Shown here in pieces: positions 1-9,567 of a DNA stretch of 64,000 nt (positions are counted from its first letter, which is position 1; each line of letters starts with the position of its first letter). The notes below the pieces were generated by a model. The model ran no database searches. It was given only the letters and a program-made list of their open reading frames with translations, and was not told where the DNA came from. The translations under genes were made by a program, and so were the position numbers. Source of the DNA: Colwellia marinimaniae (GTDB taxonomy: Bacteria; Pseudomonadota; Gammaproteobacteria; Enterobacterales; Alteromonadaceae); the NCBI RefSeq assembly GCF_002207865.1, contig NZ_BDQM01000004.1, positions 124,001 through 188,000 on the forward strand. The letters run 5' to 3'.

Positions 1-98
1 CTATTCCTGACGTTAGTTTTGTTTACCTAGGCTGCTATAATAATAGACATAGAGAGCATCATGATATTTTGGTGTATCAACTATTTATGGAGGTTGAG

Positions 99-302
99 AT
101 GGTTTCGTCAATCGAAGGTAATGGCTCTGTAGCCAAAGTGCTGCAACAACAGCAGCAACACATTGCAAGTCAACAAGAAGATCAGCGCATTAAAGATCAG
201 CAAGAAGAGGTTAATCGCCAAGCGCAAGCAAGAAGCGCTGCTGAATCAAGTCGAAGCTCTGCTGATGATAGAAAAGGTCGCTCTGTGGATTTAAGCGTTT
301 AA
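99..302 (+). CDS. Small Gln-rich hypothetical protein
   Basis: This encodes a 67-residue protein that I do not recognise. The ATG at 99 is chosen because a GGAGG ribosome-binding site at 89-93 precedes it; the frame is open further upstream to a TTG at 69. The protein has a run of five glutamines near residue 17, followed by a strongly polar, Gln/Glu/Arg/Ser-rich segment likely to be helical or disordered. There is no signal peptide, membrane segment or cysteine. It stands alone upstream of a CBS-domain gene on the same strand, about 290 bases away, so no operon partner indicates a role. The strong SD and clean stop support a real gene. Confidence 0.55.
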   Translation: MVSSIEGNGSVAKVLQQQQQHIASQQEDQRIKDQQEEVNRQAQARSAAESSRSSADDRKGRSVDLSV

Positions 303-591
303 TGTGACTATTTTAGTGCAACTTGCGGTCTGTTTGATAAGCCTACTCTAATTGGGCTTGTTCATTGTTATGAGAAAAAACACAATAACTTGTCTGACAT
401 TTTAACCCTATAAAATATTTCATCTCACTTGGCAAGTTATTGTTCAATAAAGTACCTGAGTCTACTAATAAAGGTAATAAAAATAAGTAAAAAGTGGTTT
501 TATGGCAAAGGCTTAGCTAGAGTTAGTATTAAGTAAACGCTCGATTTAATAACAATGAAAAGTCTACATTACTATTTAGTTAGGGGTTAAA

Positions 592-1026
592 ATGGAATCA
601 TTAAAAGTACAAGAATATATGAATCACTACCCAGTCACTTTTACCGAGAATATGTCTGTTGAAGAAGCGGTCTTACGTTTTTTAAAAACCAAGCAAATTG
701 GCGGGCCAGTGATTGATGAAAACTATAAATTGTTAGGCTTTATTTCTGAAGGTGATGTTTTGGCTATTATGTTAGAAAGCCTTTATTTTAATGAACATGT
801 TGCCATGATCAAAGATATTATGCGTAAAGATGTTTTATCAGTAAAACCCTATGCCAGTATCATTGAGCTGGGACAAAGCATGCGAGAAAATAAACCTAAG
901 GTATACCCAGTGATTGATGATGATGACAATTTACTGGGTACTATCTCTCGTAATGAAGTATTACAAGCTTGTTATCAGCATGGCCGAGCAAGGCTATCCA
1001 TTGAAAAAGAGCATGCTGCTGTTTGA
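592..1026 (+). CDS. Tandem CBS-domain protein
   Basis: This is a 144-residue cytoplasmic protein made almost entirely of two CBS domains, roughly residues 6-58 and 75-128. Each has the beta-strand/helix pattern ending in a G-(F/T)-I-S-x-x-(D/E)-V motif (GFISEGDV and GTISRNEV). CBS pairs bind adenine nucleotides such as AMP, ATP or S-adenosylmethionine and usually act as energy or ligand sensors. No catalytic domain is fused, so the partner cannot be named. The ATG follows a TTAGGGG purine-rich stretch. A large perfect inverted repeat lies just downstream (1064-1104). Confidence 0.85.
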   Translation: MESLKVQEYMNHYPVTFTENMSVEEAVLRFLKTKQIGGPVIDENYKLLGFISEGDVLAIMLESLYFNEHVAMIKDIMRKDVLSVKPYASIIELGQSMRENKPKVYPVIDDDDNLLGTISRNEVLQACYQHGRARLSIEKEHAAV

Positions 1027-1063
1027 TGAAAAATATCGATACTCAAGGTGATATTCCTGATAG

Positions 1064-1104
1064 ACCGGTGCTACTTGCCGCTGTAGGCGGCAAGTAGCAC
1101 CGGT
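1064..1104. repeat. 18-bp perfect inverted repeat, hairpin
   Basis: The left arm at 1064-1081 and right arm at 1087-1104 are exact reverse complements around a 5-base loop (TGTAG). The stem is unusually GC-rich for this region and lies 38 bases after the CBS gene stop. It has no T-run on either side, so it is not a classic intrinsic terminator. It could be a processed 3' end, a Rho-associated barrier or a REP-like element. Confidence 0.6.
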
Positions 1105-1221
1105 AAATAGGCGCGCAAAGCTCATTTACTGCCTTGTCCTTACTCTTTTTAATACTTTACTCGCTGTAATTACGAAGTATTACTGCTAAAATGCTCTTTT
1201 GATTTTCTATCCGAGTCTGTT

Positions 1222-4200
1222 TTGTCTGTTTCGATTGAGTCTGCTATCACTTCATTTTCCCATCTACAAAATCTTTTTGAATTATTGCCACAAGCAAAAC
1301 ATTGTGATGTGCCACGTTTTAAAAAAAGATTAAGCAACCTTAAAAAAACAATTGCTAAGGAGGCTGGGCAAAAGTCAGCGACCGAATTAGCAACATTGGC
1401 GTTATCAGCTAAGCAAATAAACTTAGTTGAGCAGTTGCAATGCCACATTGTTAAATCAATTAAAGATAAACAATATAAAATAAATAATTTACCAAAAATT
1501 AGCTATCCTGAAGGTTTACCCATAGCGGATAATGCCAAGCAAATTGCCCAAGCTATTCAAGCTAACCAAGTGGTTATTATTTCCGGTGAAACGGGCTCAG
1601 GAAAAACCACGCAAATCCCTAAAATTTGTCTAGAGCTAGGTCGTGGTGTTGATGGCCTTATTGGTCATACTCAACCTAGGCGTATTGCTGCGAGAACCGT
1701 TGCCAACCGAATTGCCGAAGAACTGGGTACCAAACTAGGCGACGAGGTCGGTTATAAAGTTCGTTTTAATGATCAAGTCAGTGACCGTAGCTATATTAAA
1801 TTAATGACCGATGGTATTTTGCTGGCGGAAATGCAAAAAGACCGTTTACTGCGTCAATACGACACCATTATTATTGATGAAGCCCATGAGCGTAGTTTAA
1901 ATATCGATTTTATTTTAGGTTATTTAAAACAAATACTGGTTAAACGACCTGATCTTAAGGTTATTATTACCTCAGCAACCATTGACCCGCAACGTTTTGC
2001 CAAACATTTTGCCAGTAAAACAGGTGTATTAGCGCCAATTATCGAAGTATCGGGCCGAACTTTTCCGGTTGAAATTCGCTATAGACCTTTAAATGATAGG
2101 CCCGTTGATGACGGTGAGGCGCAATCCAGCCAAGATGTCGATATTATCAGTGGCATTTTATCGGCGGTTGATGAACTCAGTGAGTGTAGCCAAGGCGATA
2201 TTCTAGTGTTTCTTAACGGCGAGCGAGAAATACGTGATACTGCGGCCGCGCTCAATAATGCGAATTTACGCGATACCCATATATTACCCTTGTATGCCCG
2301 TTTAACCATTAGTGAGCAAAACCAGATATTTAAACCTCATAGTGGTCGTAACTTGATTTTGGCTACTAACGTCGCCGAAACGAGCTTAACCATACCGGGC
2401 ATTAAATACGTTATTGATCCTGGTACCGCGCGTATTTCCCGTTATAGTTATCGCACTAAAGTTCAGCGTTTACCCATTGAAGCTATTTCACAGGCAAGTG
2501 CTAATCAACGTGCAGGCCGCTGTGGTCGTGTCTCTGATGGTATTTGTATTCGCTTATATGCCGAAGACGATTATAATAATCGGGTTGAATTTACCGAGCC
2601 AGAAATTTTACGCACTAACTTAGCCACGGTTATTCTACAAATGCATGCCCTAGACTTAGGCGACATTGCTAACTTCCCGTTTGTTGAGGCGCCAGATCAT
2701 CGTAATATCTCCGACGGTGTGCGTTTATTGGAAGAAATCGCCGCCATTGAAAGTGTCGATAAGGACGGTAAATCAGCCCAAGGTAAACAGCTAAGTACGG
2801 CAACACAACTGACCAAGTCAGGGCGTTTATTAGCAAAGTTCCCCATAGACCCACGTTTGGCCAAAATGGTTATCACCGCCATTGAGTTTGGCTGTATAGA
2901 ACAAATACTTATTATCGTTAGCGCGTTAAGCATTCAAGATCCGCGTGAAAGACCTTATGAAAAAAAACAGCTTAGTGATGAAAAACATAATCGTTTTAAA
3001 AATAAGCAATCTGATTTTGTCAGTTTATTGAATCTTTGGCAGTATTTTAACACCCAACAAAAAGACTTAACACAAAGCCAGTTTAGAAAGCTCTGCCAGC
3101 GTGAGTTTCTTTCTTATGTGCGTTTACGTGAATGGCAAGATATCTTTAGTCAATTAAAGATGACGCTAAAAGAGCAAAAAATAGCGTTAACATCCGTTGA
3201 TTACCGTTTTACCTTACCCAGTATTGAGCAAGGTCAAGCAAACGATAAAAGCAAAGAGAGTGAGCAAGACTCAGCGTTAACACCTATTCACCAAGCATTA
3301 TTATCTGGCTTGTTGAGTCATATCGGTCAACAAGATGAAAACCGCGAGTATAAGGGTGCGCGCGGCATGAAGTTTTTTATTTTCCCTGGCTCAGCATTAA
3401 CTAAAAAGTCGCCTAAGTGGTTAATGTCGGCTGAATTAGTGGAAACCAGTCGATTATTTGCCCGTATGAATGCCAAGATAGATCCCTTGTGGCTTGAACC
3501 GCTGGCACAGCATCTCGTTAAGCGCAATTACAGTGAGCCGCACTGGGAGAAAAAGCAAGGTGCGGTGATGGCCTTTGAGCAAGTGACACTCTATGGGTTA
3601 ACTATCGTCAATAAACGTAAGATTAACTTTAATACTATCGAGCCGGCTACTTGTCGTGAACTATTTATCCGCGAAGCGTTAGTTCATGGTGATTGTGTTA
3701 TTAAAGAAAAATTCTTAAGTAAAAACCAACAATTAGTCGAAAGTATTGAAGCCTTGGAGCAAAAAGCTCGCCGGAAAGATTTCTTGATTGATGAACAGCA
3801 CTTGGTAGATTTTTACCGTGATAAGTTACCCGAAACGGTTATTTGCCAACGTAGCTTTCTTGCTTGGTGGAAAAAAGCCAAGCAAGTTAATGGTCATTTA
3901 TTAGACTTTAGTAAAGCCTTTTTATTAAATGAATCCTCGGCTGAACTGAGTGAAGCAGACTATCCAGATCTGTGGCATCAAGATAACATTACCTTGCCGC
4001 TAAGCTATCATTTTACGCCAGGTGATATTGATGATGGCATTAGCCTTATTATTCCTATTGCCTTATTGAACCAAGTACAGGATGTTGGTTTTGATTGGTT
4101 GATCCCAGCATTACACCATGAGCTCGTTATCGCTTTGATTAAAGCACTGCCTAAAACATTAAGGCGTAACTTTGTTCCAGCACCTAACTATGCTCAAGCT

Positions 4201-5337
4201 TGTTTAGCGGCAATGCCGAGCGAGCAAGGTGATTTGCAACCGGCACTGGCAAAACATCTATTACGCATGACTGGGGTACGTTTACCCGAAGATGCTTGGC
4301 ATGATATTTCACTGCCAGTACATTTAACGATGAATTTTCAAATAGTAGATGATAAAGGTAAGTTATTAAAGCAGGGCCGAGACCTTAACGAGCTTAAAGC
4401 TGAGCTACAAGGTAAAGTTAAAGCCTCGATAAAAAAAGTAGCAGAAAAAGGCATAGAGCAAACCGATTTAACTCAGTGGAACTTTGGTAAATTACCTAAA
4501 GGTTATGAAAAGAAAATTGCCAATATAACGATTAAGGCCTTTCCTGCGTTAGTTGACCATAAAAGCAGTGTCGCCATCGAGCTTTTTGAGCAAGAGCAAC
4601 ATGCACAAGATGCCATGTTAAAAGGTATCAGCCGACTTATTTTGTTGAATATCCCGACACCAGTAAAATATTTACAGGAAAAACTGCCGAATAAAGCCAA
4701 GCTTGGTTTATATTTTAACCCTTTTGGCACAATCAATGAGCTACTACAAGACTGTATTCAAGGTGCTTGTTTGTCTTTGGTGCAAGAGTTTGCTCAACAG
4801 AAAAATGCTGGCCAACTTCCGCGTGATGAACTACAGTTTGCTCAATGTAGTGATTATGTTAGGGCTGAAATAGCTGAATGTGTATTAGCGGCCGCCATTA
4901 AAGTGGAGCGTGCCTTAAGTTTACGCTATGAAGTGGCCAAAAAGATGAAGGGTAGCGTGCCGTTAAATGTTATCCAATCTCATGGTGATATTAAACAGCA
5001 ATGTGAAAAATTAGTGTTCAAAGGTTTTGTCAGTGACTCTGGCTTAAGTAGACTCGATGATATTACTCGCTATTTACAAGGCATGTTACGTCGTTTAGAG
5101 AAGCTACCCATTGACCCTAATCAAGATAGATTAAAACTTATTGATGTGAATAAAGTGAATGACGCCTATCAAGTCATCATAGGTAAACAGCGCAAAGATA
5201 AACCCGTTGAAAGTGAGTTACTTAACACTCGTTGGTTGATTGAAGAGCTGCGTATTTCATTGTTTGCACAAAACCTTGGCACTGCCGCGCCGGTATCAGT
5301 AAAACGTATTCTTAATTATTTAAAGGACTTTTCTTAG
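1222..5337 (+). CDS. hrpA: ATP-dependent RNA helicase HrpA
   Basis: This is a DEAH-box RNA helicase of 1371 residues, slightly longer than E. coli HrpA (1300). Walker A GETGSGKT is at 122-129, the DEAH box at 219-222, the SAT motif at 251-253, and the QRAGRCGR motif VI lies near residue 430. The rest matches HrpA, with the helicase-associated domain and the long HrpA-specific C-terminal region. HrpA unwinds RNA and acts in mRNA processing and ribosome rescue. The start is the TTG at 1222, because no in-frame ATG lies upstream and the N-terminus then has the usual HrpA length. A weak 7-bp hairpin follows the stop. Confidence 0.96.
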   Translation: MSVSIESAITSFSHLQNLFELLPQAKHCDVPRFKKRLSNLKKTIAKEAGQKSATELATLALSAKQINLVEQLQCHIVKSIKDKQYKINNLPKISYPEGLPIADNAKQIAQAIQANQVVIISGETGSGKTTQIPKICLELGRGVDGLIGHTQPRRIAARTVANRIAEELGTKLGDEVGYKVRFNDQVSDRSYIKLMTDGILLAEMQKDRLLRQYDTIIIDEAHERSLNIDFILGYLKQILVKRPDLKVIITSATIDPQRFAKHFASKTGVLAPIIEVSGRTFPVEIRYRPLNDRPVDDGEAQSSQDVDIISGILSAVDELSECSQGDILVFLNGEREIRDTAAALNNANLRDTHILPLYARLTISEQNQIFKPHSGRNLILATNVAETSLTIPGIKYVIDPGTARISRYSYRTKVQRLPIEAISQASANQRAGRCGRVSDGICIRLYAEDDYNNRVEFTEPEILRTNLATVILQMHALDLGDIANFPFVEAPDHRNISDGVRLLEEIAAIESVDKDGKSAQGKQLSTATQLTKSGRLLAKFPIDPRLAKMVITAIEFGCIEQILIIVSALSIQDPRERPYEKKQLSDEKHNRFKNKQSDFVSLLNLWQYFNTQQKDLTQSQFRKLCQREFLSYVRLREWQDIFSQLKMTLKEQKIALTSVDYRFTLPSIEQGQANDKSKESEQDSALTPIHQALLSGLLSHIGQQDENREYKGARGMKFFIFPGSALTKKSPKWLMSAELVETSRLFARMNAKIDPLWLEPLAQHLVKRNYSEPHWEKKQGAVMAFEQVTLYGLTIVNKRKINFNTIEPATCRELFIREALVHGDCVIKEKFLSKNQQLVESIEALEQKARRKDFLIDEQHLVDFYRDKLPETVICQRSFLAWWKKAKQVNGHLLDFSKAFLLNESSAELSEADYPDLWHQDNITLPLSYHFTPGDIDDGISLIIPIALLNQVQDVGFDWLIPALHHELVIALIKALPKTLRRNFVPAPNYAQACLAAMPSEQGDLQPALAKHLLRMTGVRLPEDAWHDISLPVHLTMNFQIVDDKGKLLKQGRDLNELKAELQGKVKASIKKVAEKGIEQTDLTQWNFGKLPKGYEKKIANITIKAFPALVDHKSSVAIELFEQEQHAQDAMLKGISRLILLNIPTPVKYLQEKLPNKAKLGLYFNPFGTINELLQDCIQGACLSLVQEFAQQKNAGQLPRDELQFAQCSDYVRAEIAECVLAAAIKVERALSLRYEVAKKMKGSVPLNVIQSHGDIKQQCEKLVFKGFVSDSGLSRLDDITRYLQGMLRRLEKLPIDPNQDRLKLIDVNKVNDAYQVIIGKQRKDKPVESELLNTRWLIEELRISLFAQNLGTAAPVSVKRILNYLKDFS

Positions 5338-5434
5338 TTAACCGTTAATGTGCTTTTTTATGACGGTTAGTTGACACTTCGGCTTTTGCTCAGTATAAAT
5401 AATAAGGTATTAAATAGTTTGTTTGGGAGAGCGA

Positions 5435-5734
5435 ATGAAAGGTTTTGATGATAAACGTGATTTTTACCGCATGATGTTAAATAGTGAAGTTTATGTCACT
5501 GTTATAGATGACGAAGTAAACAGTCATTTTCTTGCTACCTGCCGGGATTTAAGTGCCACGGGTATGGCGTTTGAAATTGAACATCCATTAGCTATATCGA
5601 CCCATGTTAGAGTGAAAATTGATTCAGCTAGCAGTCAAGTTCAAGCACTGGATGTCAGTGGTCGTGTGGTGCGCATTGAAGAAGAAAGTAAAAATTGTTA
5701 CCTCATTGGCATTACTATCGAAGAAATTGATTAG
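5435..5734 (+). CDS. PilZ domain protein
   Basis: This is a 99-residue single-domain PilZ protein. It carries the two c-di-GMP signature elements: RxxxR at residues 8-12 (RDFYR) and the D/NxSxxG motif at 38-43 (DLSATG). PilZ proteins bind cyclic di-GMP and pass the signal to motility, exopolysaccharide or protein-secretion targets. The ATG at 5435 is preferred over the TTG at 5423 because a GGGAG SD at 5425-5429 sits just before it. A bidirectional terminator follows. It has no functionally linked neighbour; the convergent collagenase gene is separately transcribed. Confidence 0.9.
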   Translation: MKGFDDKRDFYRMMLNSEVYVTVIDDEVNSHFLATCRDLSATGMAFEIEHPLAISTHVRVKIDSASSQVQALDVSGRVVRIEEESKNCYLIGITIEEID

Positions 5735-5766
5735 CGGATTCATTTACTTTTTCCATTTCGATAAAA

Positions 5767-5794
5767 ATAAAACCAGAGTAAATTCTGGTTTTAT
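5767..5794. terminator. Bidirectional intrinsic terminator
   Basis: Perfect 11-bp arms (5767-5777 and 5784-5794, core AACCAGA/TCTGGTT) enclose a 6-base loop. The stem ends in A/T runs on both sides. It sits between the converging pilZ-domain and collagenase genes and suits both. Confidence 0.8.
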
Positions 5795-5846
5795 CTAGTC
5801 TTGCGGTTATTTTTTTATATTCACCGTTTGATTTATATTAATGGCC

Positions 5847-8800
5847 TTAACGACAACCGCTAGTATCAAAATCAATAACTAACGAAGCATTATTCGCCTC
5901 ACCAGATACCTTAATATATCCCCAGTATTCCGACAGATTTGTTAAGTAAATACACTCACTATTACCTGAGTTATATGAAGCACCATGATGATTAGCACCA
6001 TTTGGCCAGCCCATATTACTAAACTCTATGCTTAAGTCGCCAGTACCATTACCGGTAGTGATAGCAATACTGCTATGACCACTAACATCGGCAATGGATA
6101 ACCAACTAGTACTTATATTACCAAGACAAATGGCTTGTCCTGCTTGTACTTGACCACTTGACTGTGGCCCTTGCACAGCACACATATCAGCAACATTACT
6201 ACCTGGTGTTGTTGAGGCACTAATATTAGCCGTTGTTGTCGCTGTTTCCGTTAAACCTTGATTATCGGTAATGCTCAAGGTTACTGGATAATTGTTTGCT
6301 GAAGTATAAGTATGACTTGGGTTTGCTAATGAGCTGCTCGCGCCATCACCAAAGTTCCAACTATATGAGGCAATTGCACCATCAGAATCATAGCTGCCGG
6401 CGCTACTAAAGCTAACCTCGACACCTTCATCCGCAACATACGGGCCATTGATGTAAACAACGGGCGCTGTATTTGGTGTTCCTTGACCTGTATCGAAGCT
6501 GGCCGTAAGGGTGACATTGACAAAGGCACTATACGCATTAACATTCATATACCAAGTCCCAGCAGCAGGAGCGGCAACTGTACATGTTTCATTATTACCC
6601 GCCAGGTAAGGACGACAATCATAGCTACTAGCCGATGGCGCTGTGCCTTGCTTAAGGAATAAGTCAGCGTCGCCACTGCCGCCATTAATACTTACCACTA
6701 AGTTTGTTGCTCCCACGGGGACATGAATATAATAACTGTCAGTGGTTTGATTAGTACTTGCGCTTAAGCCTGATTTTGAGCCACCGTTAGCAATTTCAAG
6801 ACTGGGTCCAGAGGAAATAGTCACCGGTGCAGTTGCTGTACCAATAGCGCCTTTATCATCTGTTACCGTTAAGGTTACCCTATAGTTATTAGCCGTAGCG
6901 TAACTGTGGCTAGTGGTGCTACCTGTGCTCGTTGTACCATCACCAAAATCCCAACTATAACTTACGATAGAGCCATCTGAGTCTACTGAGCCGTTACTAT
7001 CAAAGTTGATCACTTCATTCACTTGACCTGCATAGGGTCCATTCGCGTTGGCTGATGGTGCCGCGTTATTTGGTGTTGTGCCACCATCACTTTTCACGGT
7101 TTGTGTCCAGGTGGTAAATTCGTTACTGTAATTGCTAACCCAAGTATTTAAACGTGTTTTATAAGCAGTCCAGTTACCGGCGCGTGTTTCTGCAATCATG
7201 GCTTTAACTTCACTGAAATGGTTTTCAAACATAAAGCGCACCGCTAAATAACCCCAGCGATAAATTCTATCCTGATCAAAACCATCATAAGTGGTTTCAA
7301 ATATGGTACTTAGGGTATAAGTTGAGCCATCATGAATGGTATCAATTGCTGCTTGGTTATTATTTTGATTGGCAACGTATTCGGCCACACCTTCAGCCCA
7401 CCAAACAACTTTTTCAGTTGGGGTGTTAAAGTTGCCAAACAAATCAAAACGCCCATCTAGGTAATGTACGTACTCGTGCTCTAAGTTCCAAACATAATGT
7501 GGCGCTTCAGCATAAGAGGCTTCATAGGCAACAAAGTTTGGGATATTACCGGCAACGGATGGGTCACCTTCTAAATACATACCACCATTATTGGTATTTA
7601 TATCAAAGATAGCACCGGCATATTTACCATAGTCGGTGCTGCTATCGAAAATATTAATTTGCAATTGATTATTGGTATCACCAGGTATTGGCACATTGCC
7701 AGACTGTGTTTTGTTGTGGAAATAAGTTTCTTCAGCCCCTAACACGGAACAAGCAGATGATTGCTGCGCCGATGTTAGGTTTTGCGAGCGAATTTTAAGC
7801 GTTGAACTACAGGTATAAGTTTGTGCTAACGCTTTTGCTTCTAATTGCGTTTCATAACCACAAATACCGTAATCAGCACAGTTACCATAGTAAGTGGCGG
7901 TATCAGCAGCGCCTAACCAGACAGCATCGCCATTACCAAACATAACATAGTTAGCAAAAATGCTATTTAGGCCTGAGTCAACAGTAGACTGAATAGCCGT
8001 ACCGTACATCTTCATTCGACCTAATTCACGGGCCGCATTAGAGATAAGATATTCAGACTCACTGTTAAGCATCCAACTTTGTTGAGTAAAGTTATTTAAG
8101 CGACTTATTAACGTGGTGTCATTATTTACTAAGTTTTTAAAATTAGTATTGTATTGGCCGCGAAATAAAATAGTGAAGATACCATTAACGGCACTACGTA
8201 TATTCCATTTATTGGCGTAACTTTGATTCCAGCGGCTTAACCATTCTTTAACAACAGGTAAATATATATCTTGTTGCTCAGAGCTATCCATAGTGATGAT
8301 AACTTCAGCTAAGGTTTTACCATGGGCGTCGTTATCTTGGTAAAAGTTGGCATTGTTAACAAAAGCATCAATAGCACCTTTAACCGCAGGTTTTACCCAA
8401 GAGACAAACGTTACGCCATTATTGTAAAACTCGACATAATAGCCAGCGCGTAGATAAAGAAACATGGCTTCAATATCTACGTCACCACCACCGGCATACG
8501 ATTGAGATAAGCTTTTTAAATGATTAGCCACTGAGTACATGTTGTCTGAGCTATAGGCACTTGTTTGAATGCTAGCTGAGGCGTTAAACAATTCATTAAC
8601 ACAATTCGGACCTTGAGCTTTAATTTCATTGATCAAGGTTGATGCGTTTGATGTAGCAAATGCATTAACGTTACAAGGCGCTGCGGCAGCGACTTGTAAT
8701 GACATGGGCTGCATAGCTTGGCTATTTATACTTGTTAATGGCTTTGCCGTTGTTTGCTTATCCCTTTGGGGCGTAGGTGCTTTAATATCTAGGGTGTTTT

Positions 8801-8933
8801 CATGTGCATGACCACTGTGTAATTCGAGGCTTGGCACGCTTGCTTGTTGGGGCGCTTGCGGTATGTGTGCTGCTTGTGCCGAGGCCATTGTTAGCAAAGT
8901 ACAGCTAGCAATAAAGAGCTTGTTAAGCTTCAT
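5847..8933 (-). CDS. Secreted M9 collagenase (Vibrio type)
   Basis: This is a 1028-residue extracellular zinc metalloprotease of peptidase family M9, which degrades collagen and gelatin-like proteins. A signal peptide covers residues 1 to about 21, ending SAQA. An M9 N-terminal region precedes the catalytic domain, where HEYVH (486-490) supplies two zinc ligands and the catalytic Glu487, and WWAEG places the third ligand at about Glu514. Downstream are a PKD domain (about 632-715, with FGDG), a PPC domain (about 720-815, with DADLFLK), a second PKD (about 830-915) and a C-terminal beta-rich domain, all typical substrate-binding or secretion modules. An AAGGAAG SD precedes the ATG. It is monocistronic and probably exported by Sec then type II secretion. 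Confidence 0.95.
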   Translation of the reverse strand: MKLNKLFIASCTLLTMASAQAAHIPQAPQQASVPSLELHSGHAHENTLDIKAPTPQRDKQTTAKPLTSINSQAMQPMSLQVAAAAPCNVNAFATSNASTLINEIKAQGPNCVNELFNASASIQTSAYSSDNMYSVANHLKSLSQSYAGGGDVDIEAMFLYLRAGYYVEFYNNGVTFVSWVKPAVKGAIDAFVNNANFYQDNDAHGKTLAEVIITMDSSEQQDIYLPVVKEWLSRWNQSYANKWNIRSAVNGIFTILFRGQYNTNFKNLVNNDTTLISRLNNFTQQSWMLNSESEYLISNAARELGRMKMYGTAIQSTVDSGLNSIFANYVMFGNGDAVWLGAADTATYYGNCADYGICGYETQLEAKALAQTYTCSSTLKIRSQNLTSAQQSSACSVLGAEETYFHNKTQSGNVPIPGDTNNQLQINIFDSSTDYGKYAGAIFDINTNNGGMYLEGDPSVAGNIPNFVAYEASYAEAPHYVWNLEHEYVHYLDGRFDLFGNFNTPTEKVVWWAEGVAEYVANQNNNQAAIDTIHDGSTYTLSTIFETTYDGFDQDRIYRWGYLAVRFMFENHFSEVKAMIAETRAGNWTAYKTRLNTWVSNYSNEFTTWTQTVKSDGGTTPNNAAPSANANGPYAGQVNEVINFDSNGSVDSDGSIVSYSWDFGDGTTSTGSTTSHSYATANNYRVTLTVTDDKGAIGTATAPVTISSGPSLEIANGGSKSGLSASTNQTTDSYYIHVPVGATNLVVSINGGSGDADLFLKQGTAPSASSYDCRPYLAGNNETCTVAAPAAGTWYMNVNAYSAFVNVTLTASFDTGQGTPNTAPVVYINGPYVADEGVEVSFSSAGSYDSDGAIASYSWNFGDGASSSLANPSHTYTSANNYPVTLSITDNQGLTETATTTANISASTTPGSNVADMCAVQGPQSSGQVQAGQAICLGNISTSWLSIADVSGHSSIAITTGNGTGDLSIEFSNMGWPNGANHHGASYNSGNSECIYLTNLSEYWGYIKVSGEANNASLVIDFDTSGCR

Positions 8934-9567
8934 GTTTATCTTCCTTTTTCTTGTTAGTATTATTTTGTCTTCCCTAAGTCATGAATTATTCATGTAAAAG
9001 CCACATCCATGAGGCAAACAAAATCTACCATATACTTTATACCGTATACAATATAAAAGTTGATCAATTTTTAAGCGCAAACTGTACCCTAAGGATTGCT
9101 TACCTTGATAATACTGGTTTGAATTGAGGTTAATATTAATGAACTATCTTGTTAACACATTGTAAATTAACAGCAATGTAAAGGAGGATTAAATATTATC
9201 GTCGTAATAATTAGGGGCAAGAATTAGCGATTTTGGTGGGTTATTTAAAGAAAATAAATTTTAATTTCGAAGCTGTTTAAGCTGAAGTTTGTGCAATATA
9301 ACGTTAGCTATTGAATTGTAATAGTTAAGTGATGCCAATATCTCTACTTGATATTTTTTACTGCAAGGCAAGTTGAGCCGACAATAACAACCTATTGCCA
9401 GTGAATTTACGCAGGCGCCGGTAAAATAGTTGCTAGAACAACATATATTAAGCAGAGTATCGCTTATTTAAGCGCTTTAACCTGAAATTTATCAACATTG
9501 GCTAATTTTTATTGAGATGGCCATCCATAGCCATCACTACAATGAGATGTTTTTGCTGATATGTTAA
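8934..9567. other. Intergenic, no gene seen
   Basis: This AT-rich gap of about 630 bases lies between the start of the collagenase gene and the stop of rlmI, both on the minus strand. It must hold the collagenase promoter. No open frame with a credible SD is visible on either strand, and I recognise no RNA gene. A small GATGGC/GCCATC hairpin with a spacer of about 8 bases near 9515-9535 is too weak to call a terminator. Confidence 0.6.

Noticed and set aside
1170..1448. Minus-strand open frame of 92 codons
   Set aside because: It lies opposite the 5' end of hrpA, has no SD and matches no known family; it is a shadow of the hrpA coding frame.
5339..5369. Terminator after hrpA (TAACCGT/ACGGTTA)
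   Set aside because: The T-run lies inside the loop rather than after the stem, so it does not have intrinsic terminator structure.
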